A stretch of 64,000 nucleotides of DNA from Crotophaga sulcirostris (GCA_013397455.1 VYZB01000055.1:2772691-2836690); one strand, 5' to 3'. Positions 10,706-23,245 are shown, counted from the stretch's first letter. Made by a program: numbers and translations. The notes: generated from the sequence alone by a model not told the origin.

Positions 10706-13700
10706 ATTAAGCAGGAACCCTGTTAGCAAGAACCAGTGTTAACAGGAATGCCTGAAATGAACCATGAGATCAGCTTAGACTTCTGCCTCTTGGGTTTTTG
10801 TTCTTCCTCTGGGCTTGTACCATCAGTCTGGTACTCTGACACTCAACGGTAGTAGTATAATTTTACATTTTCTTTAAGGTTCTACTTGCTGTTTCACTCC
10901 CTCAAGGGAAAAACAATGAGAGCTATTTGGCTTAGTGAAGATTAGAGAAAGGTGAAAGTTAGAGTTGGCTTTTTTAGAAATTATTTAACAATTCTATTCT
11001 TTAAAAGTTATTACTTATAATCCAGCTCTAGTTGCAACTGAACATTTTTGGTATTTTTCCTATTTACTTTCCTTGTCACTTTCCCCAACTAGTAAGAAAG
11101 AGTAGAATGCATGGCTGAAAGAGAATTACTGTTTCTTTGCACCATTTGTCATTTCAAAAATTTTAACTAGCTTTGAAAAGCCAGACTTATGGTGTTATTT
11201 AGTGGTTCTGATATTTGAAAAAGTATAAAGGCTTTGCAAGTTTACAGAGCCACAGAAGGAGTAAAAAACACAAAGGTGGAGAACAGCAGAATAAAAAAAG
11301 TCACAGGAAAAGCAATCTACTCAATTTCCTGGTCATCTAAAAGCATTTTCTTTGTAATATTTTGAACAAGATGAGCAGTCCTTCCACTGAAAAATGAAAA
11401 TTTATGTCCACAGTACCTGCTTCCCTGTAACATCCCTAAGACAAATTCATGCGCACGGTTTCATTGAACACCAGCATTAGTCAATGCAGTTTTTCTTCCA
11501 CACACCTGTGGGAAAAGATGAGTTTCAGTTCCTGAGACTACAACAGAGGCAAAAAGGTGTTTGAATCCCACACCACCAAGGAATATTTAACGTCTGTCCC
11601 CAAGAGGTGATTATGCAAGAAGCCAAGTGGATAATGTCAACTGAATCACTGCCAAAGTGACGACAAAATAAATAAAAGCAAAATGCTATAAAGACAGGAC
11701 AAGACTTGCTATCTCATTTCCTCCTTGAATGTGAGGGGGCAGGCAGCAAAGTTAATTTACTGCCCCTGAGATGGATGGGCTCTGCAGTGTAGTCTCCCAG
11801 TTGTCAGGAAAGTCATCCTGCTTGGCATTTATTCAAGCAATTGCAATTAGCAGACAAGTGATCCTTCTCATCAATTGAATAGGCTTCCTTAGTGTGAGGA
11901 AAGCGATGGTTACCTAACTTCCTCCAGGATTTTTCCCGTACTTTGCTGATAATTTCCTCTCTATCAACAGTCACCATGTTATGCTCCCTCCAGTCCAGTC
12001 TGCTGCTGAGCCTCCTTGGGCTCTGTCACACAAAAAAACCCAAGTACTGGCTTTGATGCAAAGCTCTGGAGTCAACGGGAGAAAAATTCTCTGAACTTTG
12101 CTTCAAGCTCACAAGGAAGAAAAATTTAGGCAAATAACACTGAAGTGGACATATTCACACATAAAAAATAACCCATGGGGACCCAAAGGAGCGAACAAGT
12201 GCTCGACTATTTCAGAGAATGCAGGGAATGCAGTGAACTTCATATACTGACCAAGGATGTTTTCCATTAGCCACCTCTAGAAAGAACTGAAGATTCACAG
12301 TGGAAGAAAGCCAAAAAAAACAAGTTGCTGTCCCAAGGAGTCTAAGTGCCCCACAGTCAGTGCCATGCCAGGTCTCCAAGCCCTTGAATGGGTGCTGTTC
12401 CACAGGCTTGGGCTACATCTTTTCACACCACTGGAGTAACTGGCATGGTAACTGCTTGTATTCTCTGTTCTGTTGAGTGCATTTTCTTCTATTAAAGTTG
12501 ATAAGGGATTATGGATGGAGAACAAAATTCCTTCTCAGCATTAATAACTCCCTTAATTACCAACTGATAATCCAGAAACAAATCCCACCACTAACATCAA
12601 GTATTCTACTGAACAAGCTGTCCTTTGATGCTTTCTGGGGAGAACTGAAGATGCTATGTTCTCACACATCTCTCTTTATGACTGTAAGCAGCTATGTAAA
12701 GCCAGTTTTGATAAAGGGCTTTATCTTATACCACAAAGCAGTTCATCTTAGCAACTGTAAATGCCAGGGCAGTGTATAAATCATTTTATGGCATCAGTTT
12801 CTTTATACTTAAAAGGGTACTCATGTCAGATACTGTCTTTCTCACTGCAGAGAACGCTTCTCCCCAGCTGATATGTGAATGGACCAGGTCAATGGCAACG
12901 CACACACACAGTGGAGTGATGTTAATTCATTATAACACACTGGGGACATAAGTCTGTGCAATGAGAAGTGCTGCCTCAGGGAAAACTTTTGCATGAACAG
13001 AAGCTTTGTGGTCCAGCTGTCAAAGCAGGAAAGGAGTGGAAGTTTAGGCAGAGATCTGCTCTGGACCCAGTGAGTGAGTCGGCAACCTGCAGCTCCATCA
13101 CTGGGGTCATTCCCAGCCCACAGGACTTTTCTGGAAGCTCGACTTTTTGAATAGCAAACTAGAAACAGTCTGCTATGAATTCACTTTGTTATTGGTAATA
13201 ATGATCATTACCAGTTATCGTAAGATTAGGGCAATATTATGTTAATGATAAGGTCATGAAATAGGGAACACATTTTGGAAAAATTAGTTCTTTGGCGCTC
13301 AACCTTAATTCATTCTCAACTGCCTATCTGCAGATGCACTAAAATCTCTGAAACTTATTCTCTGAACTTTTTTAAGTTATCAGATTTGCTCCTTACTGAA
13401 GTATTCACTTGTTTGTTAGTGATCTTCTAAGAAAAAATTGAATTCTGAGTCAGAAATTAAGTCAGAGAAAATATTTTTCTCATTTGTTACACATGATCAT
13501 CACGTTCACTAGCTTCATATTATTGTCACACACAAAGTCATGTCTCATCTGGCCTGTATTTACTCATTTATCACTAAGATCAGAAGTATGATATTTTTAA
13601 TCCACTCTTTCAGGAGCCTACACTATCTGGCACAAGTTCTGCAAACCTTCAAGACTCTCAGCTCATTTCTGGAGATCTCAACACCAGGCAGCAGGTAATT

Positions 13701-15029
13701 GCAAAATCAAACAACACCATACCCCATATAAGCATTTGTACAATCCATTGCATACTTTACACTTCAATTCTTAGCATAGAAATTAGCTTTCTAGTGAAAG
13801 TGAAGCTAGTTCTTTTCAACAAAGCTCTGCAGTGTATTCTATGGCCTGTCAAATCCTTTTCATTTCAACAGTTTTCATCAACCACCATACTGCCTCCCAA
13901 CATCCTTGTCCTAGTCATTTGGAAACAGCACCCCAAGACATTCACTGCCCTCTGCCAGCCTCTCCACTTGAGGCCAAGAGAAACAAGACCCCACCATCGC
14001 AGCTGGACAAACAACTCCACGAACTCTTTCTGCCTATTTATAATCATACACTAATTGATACAGCCAGGAGATTCTTGGACTGAATGTGAACAAGATCGTA
14101 ATAAATACTTGGGGTGGGGGCAAGATCTTGTTCTTCAAAAGACTTTCTCCTTTGGCTAAGGTCGCAGAATCACAATCTTGTCCTTCTTCCTGTGATTTGG
14201 ATGCTGCAAGTTCTTTACATCTTGGAGCTACATTGTCAGCACTTCCAAATATGCTAGCAATTTCTCCACAAGACTTTGCTGCAGTTGCTTCTTGCCTTCG
14301 TGCCAACTACTGTATGCAATCAGGCTGCATTGAGGATGAAAGGTATTTTTAAAAAGGGAGAACCTAAAAATCTATTGAAAATGTCTACTAATCTCCTCCA
14401 CACTTGTGTTACAGCTGTGCAATAATTTCCTGGACTCATTATTATGGAAGCGTTTTGTGGCCGTATTACGCAGTCCAGCAGTTAACAATGTTGAGTCTTC
14501 ATTCACTTGTAAATGACACATCATCTCCATTTCCATACGCCTAAGAAAGTGATTCTATTAATACGATTGCACTTCTGATGTTTCCTAACTAAGGCTGCCT
14601 GTCACAGCATCTGCATATCCTAGAAAAAAAAGTACTAAGAAGTGTTTTCCCATCTTTTTGACTCATGTAATCTGCTTTAACTCCATTGATTTCTTTCTAA
14701 CTTCCAGAAGGGGGAGTCGTGTGGAGGAGGAAAGTGGATGAGATGCGAAGATAAGGATGGTAGCAGCATCTGTGCCCCCATAGAGCAAGAGTCTGTTTAG
14801 TCAGCATCCCGCAGGCATGTTCAGAAGCAGAAGCCAAAGGAGGGACCAGAAAGGACATCTGCAGGGACATCTTCCCCCTGGTATATAATTTCAGGTTCTG
14901 ATAGAGACTTGGAGAAATTCTGGTTTGGTTGTGTTCAGTAGCTGTAGTTAGACCATTCTTTCACTGAGCCTGTTCAATTTCTTTTTAAGTCCATCTCTCC
15001 TTTTGTCTTGCCTACAGCCTGGAGAAAAA
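10706..15029. other. Unique non-coding DNA with one coding-like segment
   Basis: No established gene is visible. Three points stand out. A near-palindrome flanked by a SOX-like CTTTGTTA lies at 13184-13212. A 182-base segment at 14161-14342 has codon-like periodicity on the plus strand and splice-site-like borders, but no identifiable homology (see findings). The 13.8-14.1 kb stretch has overlapping open frames on both strands without recognisable content. A short CACACACACA run lies near 12900. The rest is featureless. Confidence 0.6.
13194..13212. promoter_or_regulatory. Palindromic ATGATCAT homeodomain-like site
   Basis: GGTAATAATGATCATTACC is a palindrome apart from one extra A in the left arm. 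Its centre AATGATCATT holds two inverted ATTA/TAAT homeodomain half-sites. A SOX-like CTTTGTTA starts 10 bases upstream (13184). The 10-base core recurs at 16001-16010 and, within a 12-base perfect palindrome, at 48111-48122. This is a sequence observation; binding or enhancer activity is only inferred. Confidence 0.35.
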
Positions 15030-15890
15030 GCAGGTTTTTTCTCCAGATTGAAGAGTCCAAGCCTATTCAAAATCAATGTATACAGAAACCAATTGATATC
15101 TGTGATCATCCTTCTCTTTTCCTTTCCTAGTACTGTTGCATCTTCCTTGAGATGGGGGTCGGGGTCCTGTTAATATCACAATGAAGGTTCAGACTTAATA
15201 TAGCACAATGATACTTTCTCTGCCCTCTTTCTTTCATTGGTTGTTCTTTTCCTAATACTTGAAACCATTTAATTTGTCTTTAATTTAATACCATTTAAAC
15301 TGACCAGCTGTAATACCACTGTGGTGTCTTTCTTGATCAGCATTTTCTAATCAAGAGCTCATCATAGTGTTAAGGGCTTGCTTTTTCCGTAAGTATTAGC
15401 TCTCGTTCATTAGTGTTGAATTTTGGCTTTTCCAGACCATTAAGAAATATGGTGACTCGCACAGATGCGGTAAGACCCCCCTGGTGGTCTCTCCATGAGA
15501 AAGCAGTCCATTTACTCCTGCGTTTGTTGTCTTATCTTTTGACACTTAATTCAAGAGAGGACTACCACTTTCATTCCACACTAATTTAGTTACTGTGAAA
15601 GATTTTGGAGACATGCCTCATCAAAAAGTTTTGGTAACTGAAATATACTACATTAACTGGGCCACCATTATATGTGTACTCATTAACTCCTCTGTGAGAC
15701 TTGATTTCCTGACAAAAAAAAAAGCTGTTTCAGCTCTTTCTCATATACCTAATTTACCCATATCTATATAATTTGATTCTTTTTTATATTTTCATCCAAT
15801 TTCCCTGCTACAATCTGCAAATACCTGTTTATAACTTTCTAGGATAAAAGCAATTCTGGATTATTTTTTTCAGCAAGTTAAAATATTTTC
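15030..15890 (-). mobile_element. Ancient CR1 LINE, ORF2 (reverse transcriptase) region
   Basis: About 860 bases align in patches, as reverse complement, with the ORF2 coding part of old amniote CR1 elements. From left to right the patches are: a decayed TTTCTCCAGATTGAA block; GTGATCATCCTTCTCTTTTC followed by CTTGAGATGGGGG (the end of ORF2); GTCTTTCTTGATCAG; TTTTCCAGACCATTAAGAA (antisense of the PQGSVLGPxLFxxFINDL-type motif end); CTCTCCATGAGAAAG and ATTTACTCCTGCGTTTGTTG; CATCAAAAAGTTTTGGTAAC (antisense of the DFQKAFD motif, about 15620-15640); and GACTTGATTTCC. Stops and indels are everywhere, so it is a fossil. It differs from the young 3'-end copies both in region and in age. Both boundaries are approximate, and family naming needs a repeat search. 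Confidence 0.7.
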
Positions 15891-18158
15891 TTTTTAATTT
15901 ATATTGGGTTTTTTTCAAATTGTCTAAGAATAAATTTAAAAGTAAAAATAATAAGCTTCAAAACATTTTCAATATCAAAATATTAAACCATTTTTACCAT
16001 AATGATCATTTAAAAGCTCGCTTCAGAGCCCTTCAGACACAACGAACTTTGGACCAGTGAGACTTCCTTACCCATCCTTACAATTGCAGATGAAAATATT
16101 GTGATAGTGTTTGTGTTTCTCTCTTCCTTTTCCTCTCCTCAAAAATTAAATTTATAGACTAGAGTTTAGTGGAATTTTGGCCACCATGGGCAATCCTAAA
16201 CCACATATGTTTGCACAAGGAATGAACCGAGTGCAGACCAGCTTTAGGTAGGTAATATAGAGCTGGTATCTGACAGTAGGAATCGTAGAGAAAGAAGGTC
16301 AAATGTGGCATTGATTACCTCATTCACAGCCTGATAAATCAGTCTCTGTCTTCAATCTCAACTCTTTGGCTTTTGCCACCCACAGCCCCAATGACTTCAT
16401 CATCATAATGAATAATTCAATAAATACATTTAATCTGCAGCTATTATTGCCTATTTAGAGCATCCTACTTTATGGTTTGTGGGGTTTTTAGGAACTGCTG
16501 ATTGTCAGTTCTGTGTGGTTTTTATGTGTCTTAGAAAGGGCAAAGGGAAGAAAGCAGGTGGTGTTAATTGGTGCAGCAAACACACAATTCATTGAAACTG
16601 CCATAATAAACAGACTGGAAAAATACAACTGCAACAGTGAGTAAGAAAGGAGAAGTGACCAGAGAGTCCTTGAGGGTTAGAAGCAGCAGAAAGACAGTAT
16701 GAGAAGTAAAGCCATTTTTGGCATTCAGAGGTGGAGAGAGTGAGGGGCACAAGGTAGACCTGAAGGACTATGTGGATGGAACATCTATTGTTTGTGTAGA
16801 TTTGAGCAAAACTAAAGAAATGTCAGGAAGGCTGGGAGGTGAACAGGGACAGGAGGGCAGGGTTCGCATTTTAGCTTTGGGGAATAAACAGTCAAAATGA
16901 GATATCCAAGCTGTGGCTGATGGAAAAAAAAAATGGCCCTTAACAGAAAAAAAAAGTGCAGATATTTCCCTCTCTTTCTTTTTTTCTTTCTCTATTTGAC
17001 TTTCACCTGGGTAAATACTGATGAAACTAAATGGTAGAGAGAGGGTTTTTTGTTACTTTTACCAAGAGATATTAATAAATTTAATTTTCAGGATCCTATC
17101 TTATGTACATTCATTAAATGATTGTTATGGTTACAATGGTTCCTCTTCCTGCAGCCTAATTTGTTATGATATTGAATTACTCTGATCCTCATCTAGGTCT
17201 GTCTTCCACACAGTCTTGAGGGACTTGGACCACTAGAGACCTTAAATACAGGCACCACAACTCCCCAGACACTGCAACACAGAAAAAAAATAGTCTCCCA
17301 AATCTGTAAGGACATTTTTTCCTTAGAGAAGGCAACAGTGATAAAATCAACATTAATCCTGCATTGCTCCATTCCACTCTCAGGAGAGAAGTCCTAGTGA
17401 ATTATAGTGTGAAGCCATTTTCATTTTATCATGCTTTAATATCTGGCAGAAGTTGTGAAGAAAAAGCTACATTTCTTTTCTAGCTAGAAAAAAAAAAAGA
17501 GTTAATAATTTACAGGGACTTAATAGAGACTATTCCACCTGGCGTATTAAATGAAAGAAGCTGAGGCATTCTAACCATCTCAGTATTATCCTTGCTTTAC
17601 TGCTCTCTAAGAGAAGAGGCTTAAGAGATGCCTAAAAATAGTGGCACAGGAACATTTCTGTACTTGTGTTGAGAAATTTTAGACACTTGCACCCTGATCC
17701 CACAGTAGGAGGAGACCTGCACGGTCTCTCTTCTCCCTCTGCAAAAAAGGACACTTGGCTACACAAGCAAGACAGGGGAGTGCTATTCTCAAGCCATATA
17801 ACCTGTACTCAGCAGCTCTGCTTTAGCAATAGAGTTCTCCCCAAAAAACACTGCTCAGTGTAGGGAGAAGACCATTCATCCTTGCTCTCTCTGCTGGCCT
17901 CAACAAATGCACCCCAGAATAATGCAACAGTTGCTCTGCGGTGATTCTTTTCACCAGGAAAAAGTTGGGACTGACTCAGTGGGGAATTTTATTATTAGGA
18001 TAACTATGGATGAGAGTTGCCAAGCCTGGTAAATCCCTGGTAAAATAACATACAAAAGGGAGATGGTTCCTGCTGTGCTGTCTCTTCAGTATATTTGGTG
18101 TCAAACGGAAATAAGCTGGTTTGCCCTTCCTTTAATTGAATGCCAACTGTCCACAGCG

Positions 18159-18200
18159 GATACTACAAACATCTGTATTGATACTACAAACATCTGTATT
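18159..18200. repeat. Perfect tandem duplication, 21-bp unit x2
   Basis: GATACTACAAACATCTGTATT occurs at 18159-18179 and again at 18180-18200 with no difference. The length is a multiple of three, so a chance minus-strand frame here shows a seven-residue repeat. The perfect identity points to a recent event, and it may be length-polymorphic. Confidence 0.95.
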
Positions 18201-20117
18201 GACTGTTTTGGCTTCCATAAACTGCCCGCAGAGCTTTGAGGGATGCTGGTGAGGCTCACCCATAAATACAGCAGAGCAAACTGGAAGTTAAATGGGTTGT
18301 CCAAGGTGATTTCTCAGCGCTTGCTGGTTCCATTTCACTCCCACAACCTGCTGCACCACAGTGAAGTGGCTCCAAGACATTCAATGCCAAGAAAGAGACC
18401 TTGTTTTATCTAAACAAAAAAAATATCTGTAGTTCTCCTGCAACACTCTCCTCAGTCTCAGGCACAGCTGCTAATAATGAACTCTGCAAAGCAAGTATCA
18501 GGGTTTGAAAGAGAAATGACAAGAAAGGAAATGAAAGGAATGGAGCCTCTGATGGTTACTTGCTCCCAGAGTGATTTGCATTTGTTTTCAGTGCTGGGAA
18601 CAGACAGTAAGATCCAGTAAAGTCACAAAATACATCGTAACCTCTGTGTCAAGTTTCTGTAGAGACTATGAAGGTTTTGCTTTGTTTTTTTCAACTTCCC
18701 CGTGGTAGATGTTTCATCACTGTCTTCTCTTTTTGAAGCTGGATTTTTGGGGGTTTTGTTTTCTAGATGACCTTTAATTTCTAACCAATTCCCTGAATAG
18801 CAGTCATAATTATTGCAAAATCCTGGTTTCTTATTTGACAGGTAGTACAAAACAAAGCTGGACATATGGAGATCAGCACGTTGACCAGCACACTGAATAC
18901 TGCTGGGTTTAATCTCAGCAACCTTCAAAAGCCTGAGTTAATATACAGTCACTACGTGACCCCACAGCTTTCAGAGTGCCTGTAGCAAATCCACAGCCTA
19001 CAGACAAAGAAACACACGCCTGTCAAACAAAATGCAGTCATCTACTTTCACACCTAAAACGCGCCTGCAAATACTCAGTTTCTTTTAAAGGGACTTTGGA
19101 AGAGACAGAAATCTGTATGTTTTAAGATAAACCCTATGGCTGAAAGGGAACAAAGAAGAAAAATTCTCTTGGGCAAGGTACCCTTGCAGTTTGTGTGTTT
19201 ACAGACCAGCTCTGGATGCTCAGAGGGAAAGACTGGTGCTACTGGTCTGGCTGCTCATGAGGTCTCACCCTCATGGCAGTGGGAAAGGGGAGCAGGCAAG
19301 CACTGAGAGTAATGCAGGGAGCACAGAAACCCTCAGCTCTTGCTACTGGGCACCTCGGGTAGCGTGGGACGAGAAGGACCTTTCTGTCCCTTTTGTTCTC
19401 CGGGAACAGCCTCCCGACATGCTCCAGCTCACTGGGGGCTTTCCAAGTGGGGAAAATGAAGCAGCTTTTTCCCCTCCCTGTCCTTCAAAGTCTGCTGTGG
19501 CAGCTGAAATAGAAATCTTCAGTTTTCCCTCTGAGCTCCCCGAAGGCAATCCCAAGGTGGCTGTCACATCCTCCCTGGGCTCTGCCATGGCACTCAGGAG
19601 GGGCGTTCACAGCCCAAGGTCACCACTAAGGCGTCGTTTCCCTCACAGCTAACCAAGTTCTGCCTCAAGGTGATAATAATTGTGTTTCTGCAGCCCACAG
19701 GTAAACAAAGAGGCTCCTAGCAGTCTGTAAAAACAGCTTATCCAGAAGGGTCCCAACTACTGCTCCATACAGCCCTGCAGCTTCCACTTCAGCAGTGCCA
19801 TGGACCTCTGCCTGTGCTAGGTGCCAGGGAACAACACAACAAAGGGCACCAACACATCAGAGATACTTGATCCAGGCAGGCAAAACATACTGAACAAGGG
19901 AGGGAAACCAGAACGTGAACCCTGTCACTCTGTCTCCTCTCCCTCTTACTCTGTTCTAGCCTGCTCATCTTTCAGGATGTTGCATTATAAAAGCAAATAC
20001 CTGGAAGCTCATCATGAAGCACATCACCTTTCTGGTGTACGTGATCCCTAACACAGCCCAGAGCTCGCTGTTGAAATACAAATTTTCTCTGATAGATCTC
20101 CTGGTCTGTTTTATGCC

Positions 20118-20131
20118 TTTTTTTTTTTTTT
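20118..20131. repeat. Poly(T) run, 14
   Basis: A homopolymer of 14 T with no LINE or SINE body on either side. It is best read as a simple repeat rather than a retroposon tail. Confidence 0.9.
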
Positions 20132-20999
20132 CCTAAAGAATGATAGTGCAATGCATTAAACTTTAATTATCACTTGTAAGAATGCCACTGCTACCTGCTC
20201 TAGACTTGGTCTTTCTGTGCTCAGGTTTTCTCCTCCCTTAGGCTGAAAGTGAGGTCCATTGAGCACTGCAAAAAGGAAGCATAATGGACTACTGCTAGGC
20301 TTCATTCTAGAGACAAGCACAAAAGCAGGGGAATATACCAAAGAGAAAAACCTTGAATTATCTGAATTGGCCCCATTACCTAAGAGTCATTTTTAGGAAA
20401 GTCTGTCATTCCAGGTCCAGCTGAGTTCATGTACTGCAATTTGCAGAACCAGTGTCATTAAAGGTAAGAATTTCTGCTCTGCCTGTGCGCAACAGTAAAC
20501 TGGTAGATTGCCATCCTCATGAGCTCCCAAGAGACAGGCTTCAAGCAACAAGTTTGGGTGGTTTATTAGACTTCTACTCTGAAATAGAATGACAGTGGCA
20601 AAGAATTTACTGTTATTTGTTGACGATTTTTTATCATTGGAAGAGTTTCTCTGCTTATAACTTACGCAGGATGAAATACTGTTTACAAAGCCTGTTGTAA
20701 TTTTCCTTGGGTGCTGATACTGGAATTCGATTTATTTAAAGAAAAAGGAAACTCCTGTATGAGACCCTCAGAAATACCACATAAAGACTTGTCTTCTGGA
20801 TTTTACAGGTTTTGTTTGACTCTGAATTTCAGGTTGTTCATTTGTAATGCATAAATCTCTTTGTGTGATTAGTTTAGCTCCACCAAAACTGCAATTTAGG
20901 AGGACACAGACAAAAGAAGTACTTTTAAAAATCCTTTTTTCGCTATATAAAAATACATACTTCTAAAATGTAGGGAGGTGGTTTTTCTTTTTCTTTTTT

Positions 21000-21260
21000 T
21001 TTATTAGAGGATTGAGTCATGATTTTGTAAAACTCCAAATTCCGGAGAAAACTCAGGTTAGCTCTTCGAAGACGCGTGACAAGATTGAAAACAACTGCTC
21101 ACTGAAGCTCAGTTTGCTGCCAAAACGCTGCCTTATGACAAATGCATCGTCTTCTAAAATCATTAATCTGGCTTATATAAAAATACTCTAAAACACTTCT
21201 TTACAGGCTCAAAACCTAACTTCGCTGTTTTTTGCAGGAAGAACATTTAGGAACCACAAG
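21000..21260. promoter_or_regulatory. CpG-retaining segment with AP-1, TATA-like and acceptor-like motifs
   Basis: In an otherwise CpG-poor region, seven CpG dinucleotides lie between 21043 and 21224 (in TTCCGGAG, CTTCGAAG, GACGCGTGAC, AAACGCTG, CATCGTC and TTCGCTG) at ordinary base composition. At the left is an AP-1 site TGAGTCA (about 21014-21020). A TATA-box-like TATATAAAAATA starts near 21175. A strong splice-acceptor-like GCTGTTTTTTGCAG|GA ends near 21238. No long frame follows, so a gene is not claimed. Retained CpGs suggest an unmethylated or constrained element, such as an enhancer or the start of a non-coding transcript. Confidence 0.35.
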
Positions 21261-23245
21261 GAAGCCATAAAATAAGGCAATCAAGATTCAGCTTCTTTAA
21301 GTTAGAAAAACGACAAAATTGTTTTCAAGATACAAAAGCTTCTGAGGTAATGGAGGAAACGGTGCAAAAAAATGTTCATGGAGCAAAAGGATGAAGGACT
21401 AAAGAATAGAGGTTCCTTCGGCAGCCCCTACTCACCCTCCTCAGCCTTCTGGAGGGCTGTCACTTATCTGGAGCCAAGGGACAGATTTGGATTGGTTTCT
21501 GCCACCAAGCTGGGGAGAGGCAGAATGTCCCAGAAAACACTATTTACTATTCTCATTGCTGCTCTGTCTGGGAGAGGTGGGCCCACTCCCTGTAGCTGTG
21601 TCTCCATGCATCCAAAAACCACCTCAGCCAAAACAGAAATACCCTACGCACACAAGGCTTGTGGCTCCCTCCAACGTCTCCCAGGTTTTGTGAGCATGGG
21701 AATGTGCACGCTCAAGCACTGCTGTTTAACTTCCTCCATCCAAGCAGAAAGACTTTCTGCAACTTCCTCCCTTCCTCCCTCCCATTCCAACTCCACATCA
21801 AGTAGGTAGCAAGCCCCTACCGGTCATCCCCTTTCCCAAAGGGGACAACAGTATCTCCTGGTGACATCACTTCCATTTGCATTTTTACAATGTAAGAATG
21901 AGACAGTCTGATTCACCCTCCATTGTTTTCCTTGAAAAAGCTCTTAAGGAAATTTTAGTGAAAATCCTACCCTTTCCGTATCTTCAGGAGTGACCTCTCC
22001 TCCTTTGCTCTGAGGTTATTTATGGTTAAAGCAAAGACTCCCTCTTTCCTCCGAGTCCCCTCAACACAGTCCTCCCAGAGGGATCCAGGAGGAGATTTTG
22101 CAACCATCCTGACTCTGTGGGGTATGGCAGAACCCTGGAAAGTTCCTGCAGATGCCTCTGTGGGATCCAACAACAAGGTTCCTCAGTTTAGTAAGTTACT
22201 GCCCAACATAATAACGAGTCATAATAGTTATTAATTTTACCTTCTAAGATCATAAGGAGTAAGGAGTAAATCACAGTATCCTGGAAAGAAGCTTAATCCG
22301 ATATATTTTACTTCATATCTGCTGTGGAAATTTCCTACCACAGATCTGCTAGAGGCAGTAACTCACTAAACCATAGCCTCAGTCATGCATTTGAGTCTGA
22401 AGCGTGGTGGGATTTGATCTTCTCAGTCCATATGTTAAACAACAGTCACTAAATAACGCATCATCTGCAACCTGGAACGGGTCCTGCACAGCATCTTCCT
22501 CCTCATGTGTGGAAGCGATCCCTCTCATCCAGCACATGCTTTGAGGCACACCTGAGGTCTGACATGCAGTTTCCGTGCTAGTAGTCCTGTCCCTGAAGGA
22601 AACTGCTATGGGACAGGCACTCCAAAGGCTTGCACTCAGTTTTGTGCTGGTAAATGGCAAAGTTAGAGCAGTCGTCGTCAGACCTCGCAAACACATGACT
22701 GTTGAGCAGCTTTGCAAATGACTTGGCTACCCTGAGCAAGTCTGTTTCAAATGCCAAGAGGAGACCAACTGCACACTTACTCAGGCTACACCTCAAGGTG
22801 CGCGACTTTGTGAACTGCATCTGCCAGATAAAATGTTAGTGTCTGCTCTGAATCAGACACTCTCCTGTACATCAATGCCAACAGTGGATTGCTCATTTCA
22901 TCTACCTCTGATTTCCCCACTACTGATAGCAACAGATTCGAGAAAATTAGGTGTCATTTAAACAGTCAGACAGTCCTAGAAACTATGGCTCTTCAACCAT
23001 GTGAGCTACTGAGCCTTTTGGCACAGCTTAAGCTGTAGTTAACTGTTCAATGCTTTTGCATTTTTTATGATATGTCAACGCAGGTTTTTTGTGCCCTTGT
23101 TTATTTGCCAATGAAACATGCCCCAAAAAATTCATGTGTTTTGCTGGGAGAAAACGGTATATAAGGCAGTGTCTGAAAATTATAAATTAAACTGTTTCCA
23201 GTCAAAAAATCATAAGAATTTTATACAAGATGATTCTATAATCTC
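21261..23245. other. Non-coding DNA with a CpG-enriched stretch
   Basis: No gene is recognised. The 145-codon plus-strand frame at 21372-21809 lacks a recognisable domain. A pyrimidine-rich tract lies at about 21765-21790. Between about 22400 and 22810 roughly eleven CpGs occur (for example GTCGTCGTC and GTGCGCGAC), more than in the surroundings. The minus-strand frames there (22379-22717 and 22578-22820) are unrecognised. This could be a decaying CpG-rich repeat or pseudogene, or a regulatory element. Confidence 0.5.

Larger units (their letters stand above)
15891..20999. other. Unique non-coding DNA
   Basis: No transposon or gene is recognised. Simple-sequence content: a polypyrimidine tract at 16965-16993, 11 A at 17488-17498, a 21-base tandem duplication at 18159-18200, and 14 T at 20118-20131. 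The 19.2-19.65 kb part is locally richer in G+C and carries a 153-codon plus-strand frame (19191-19652) and an 81-codon minus-strand frame (19343-19588) over the same bases. Neither has a recognised domain. CpG density there is raised compared with the neighbours but falls short of a CpG island by inspection. Confidence 0.6.

Noticed and set aside
19200..19650. CpG island
   Set aside because: CpGs are raised locally, but by inspection remain well below what an island needs over this length.
19191..19652. 153-codon plus-strand frame in a G+C-richer patch
   Set aside because: Low-stop G+C-rich sequence explains it; both strands are open and no family is recognised.
21372..21809. 145-codon plus-strand frame downstream of the CpG segment
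   Set aside because: No domain. Proline/serine-rich translation comes from pyrimidine-rich DNA. No clear splice or promoter link to the 21 kb segment could be shown.
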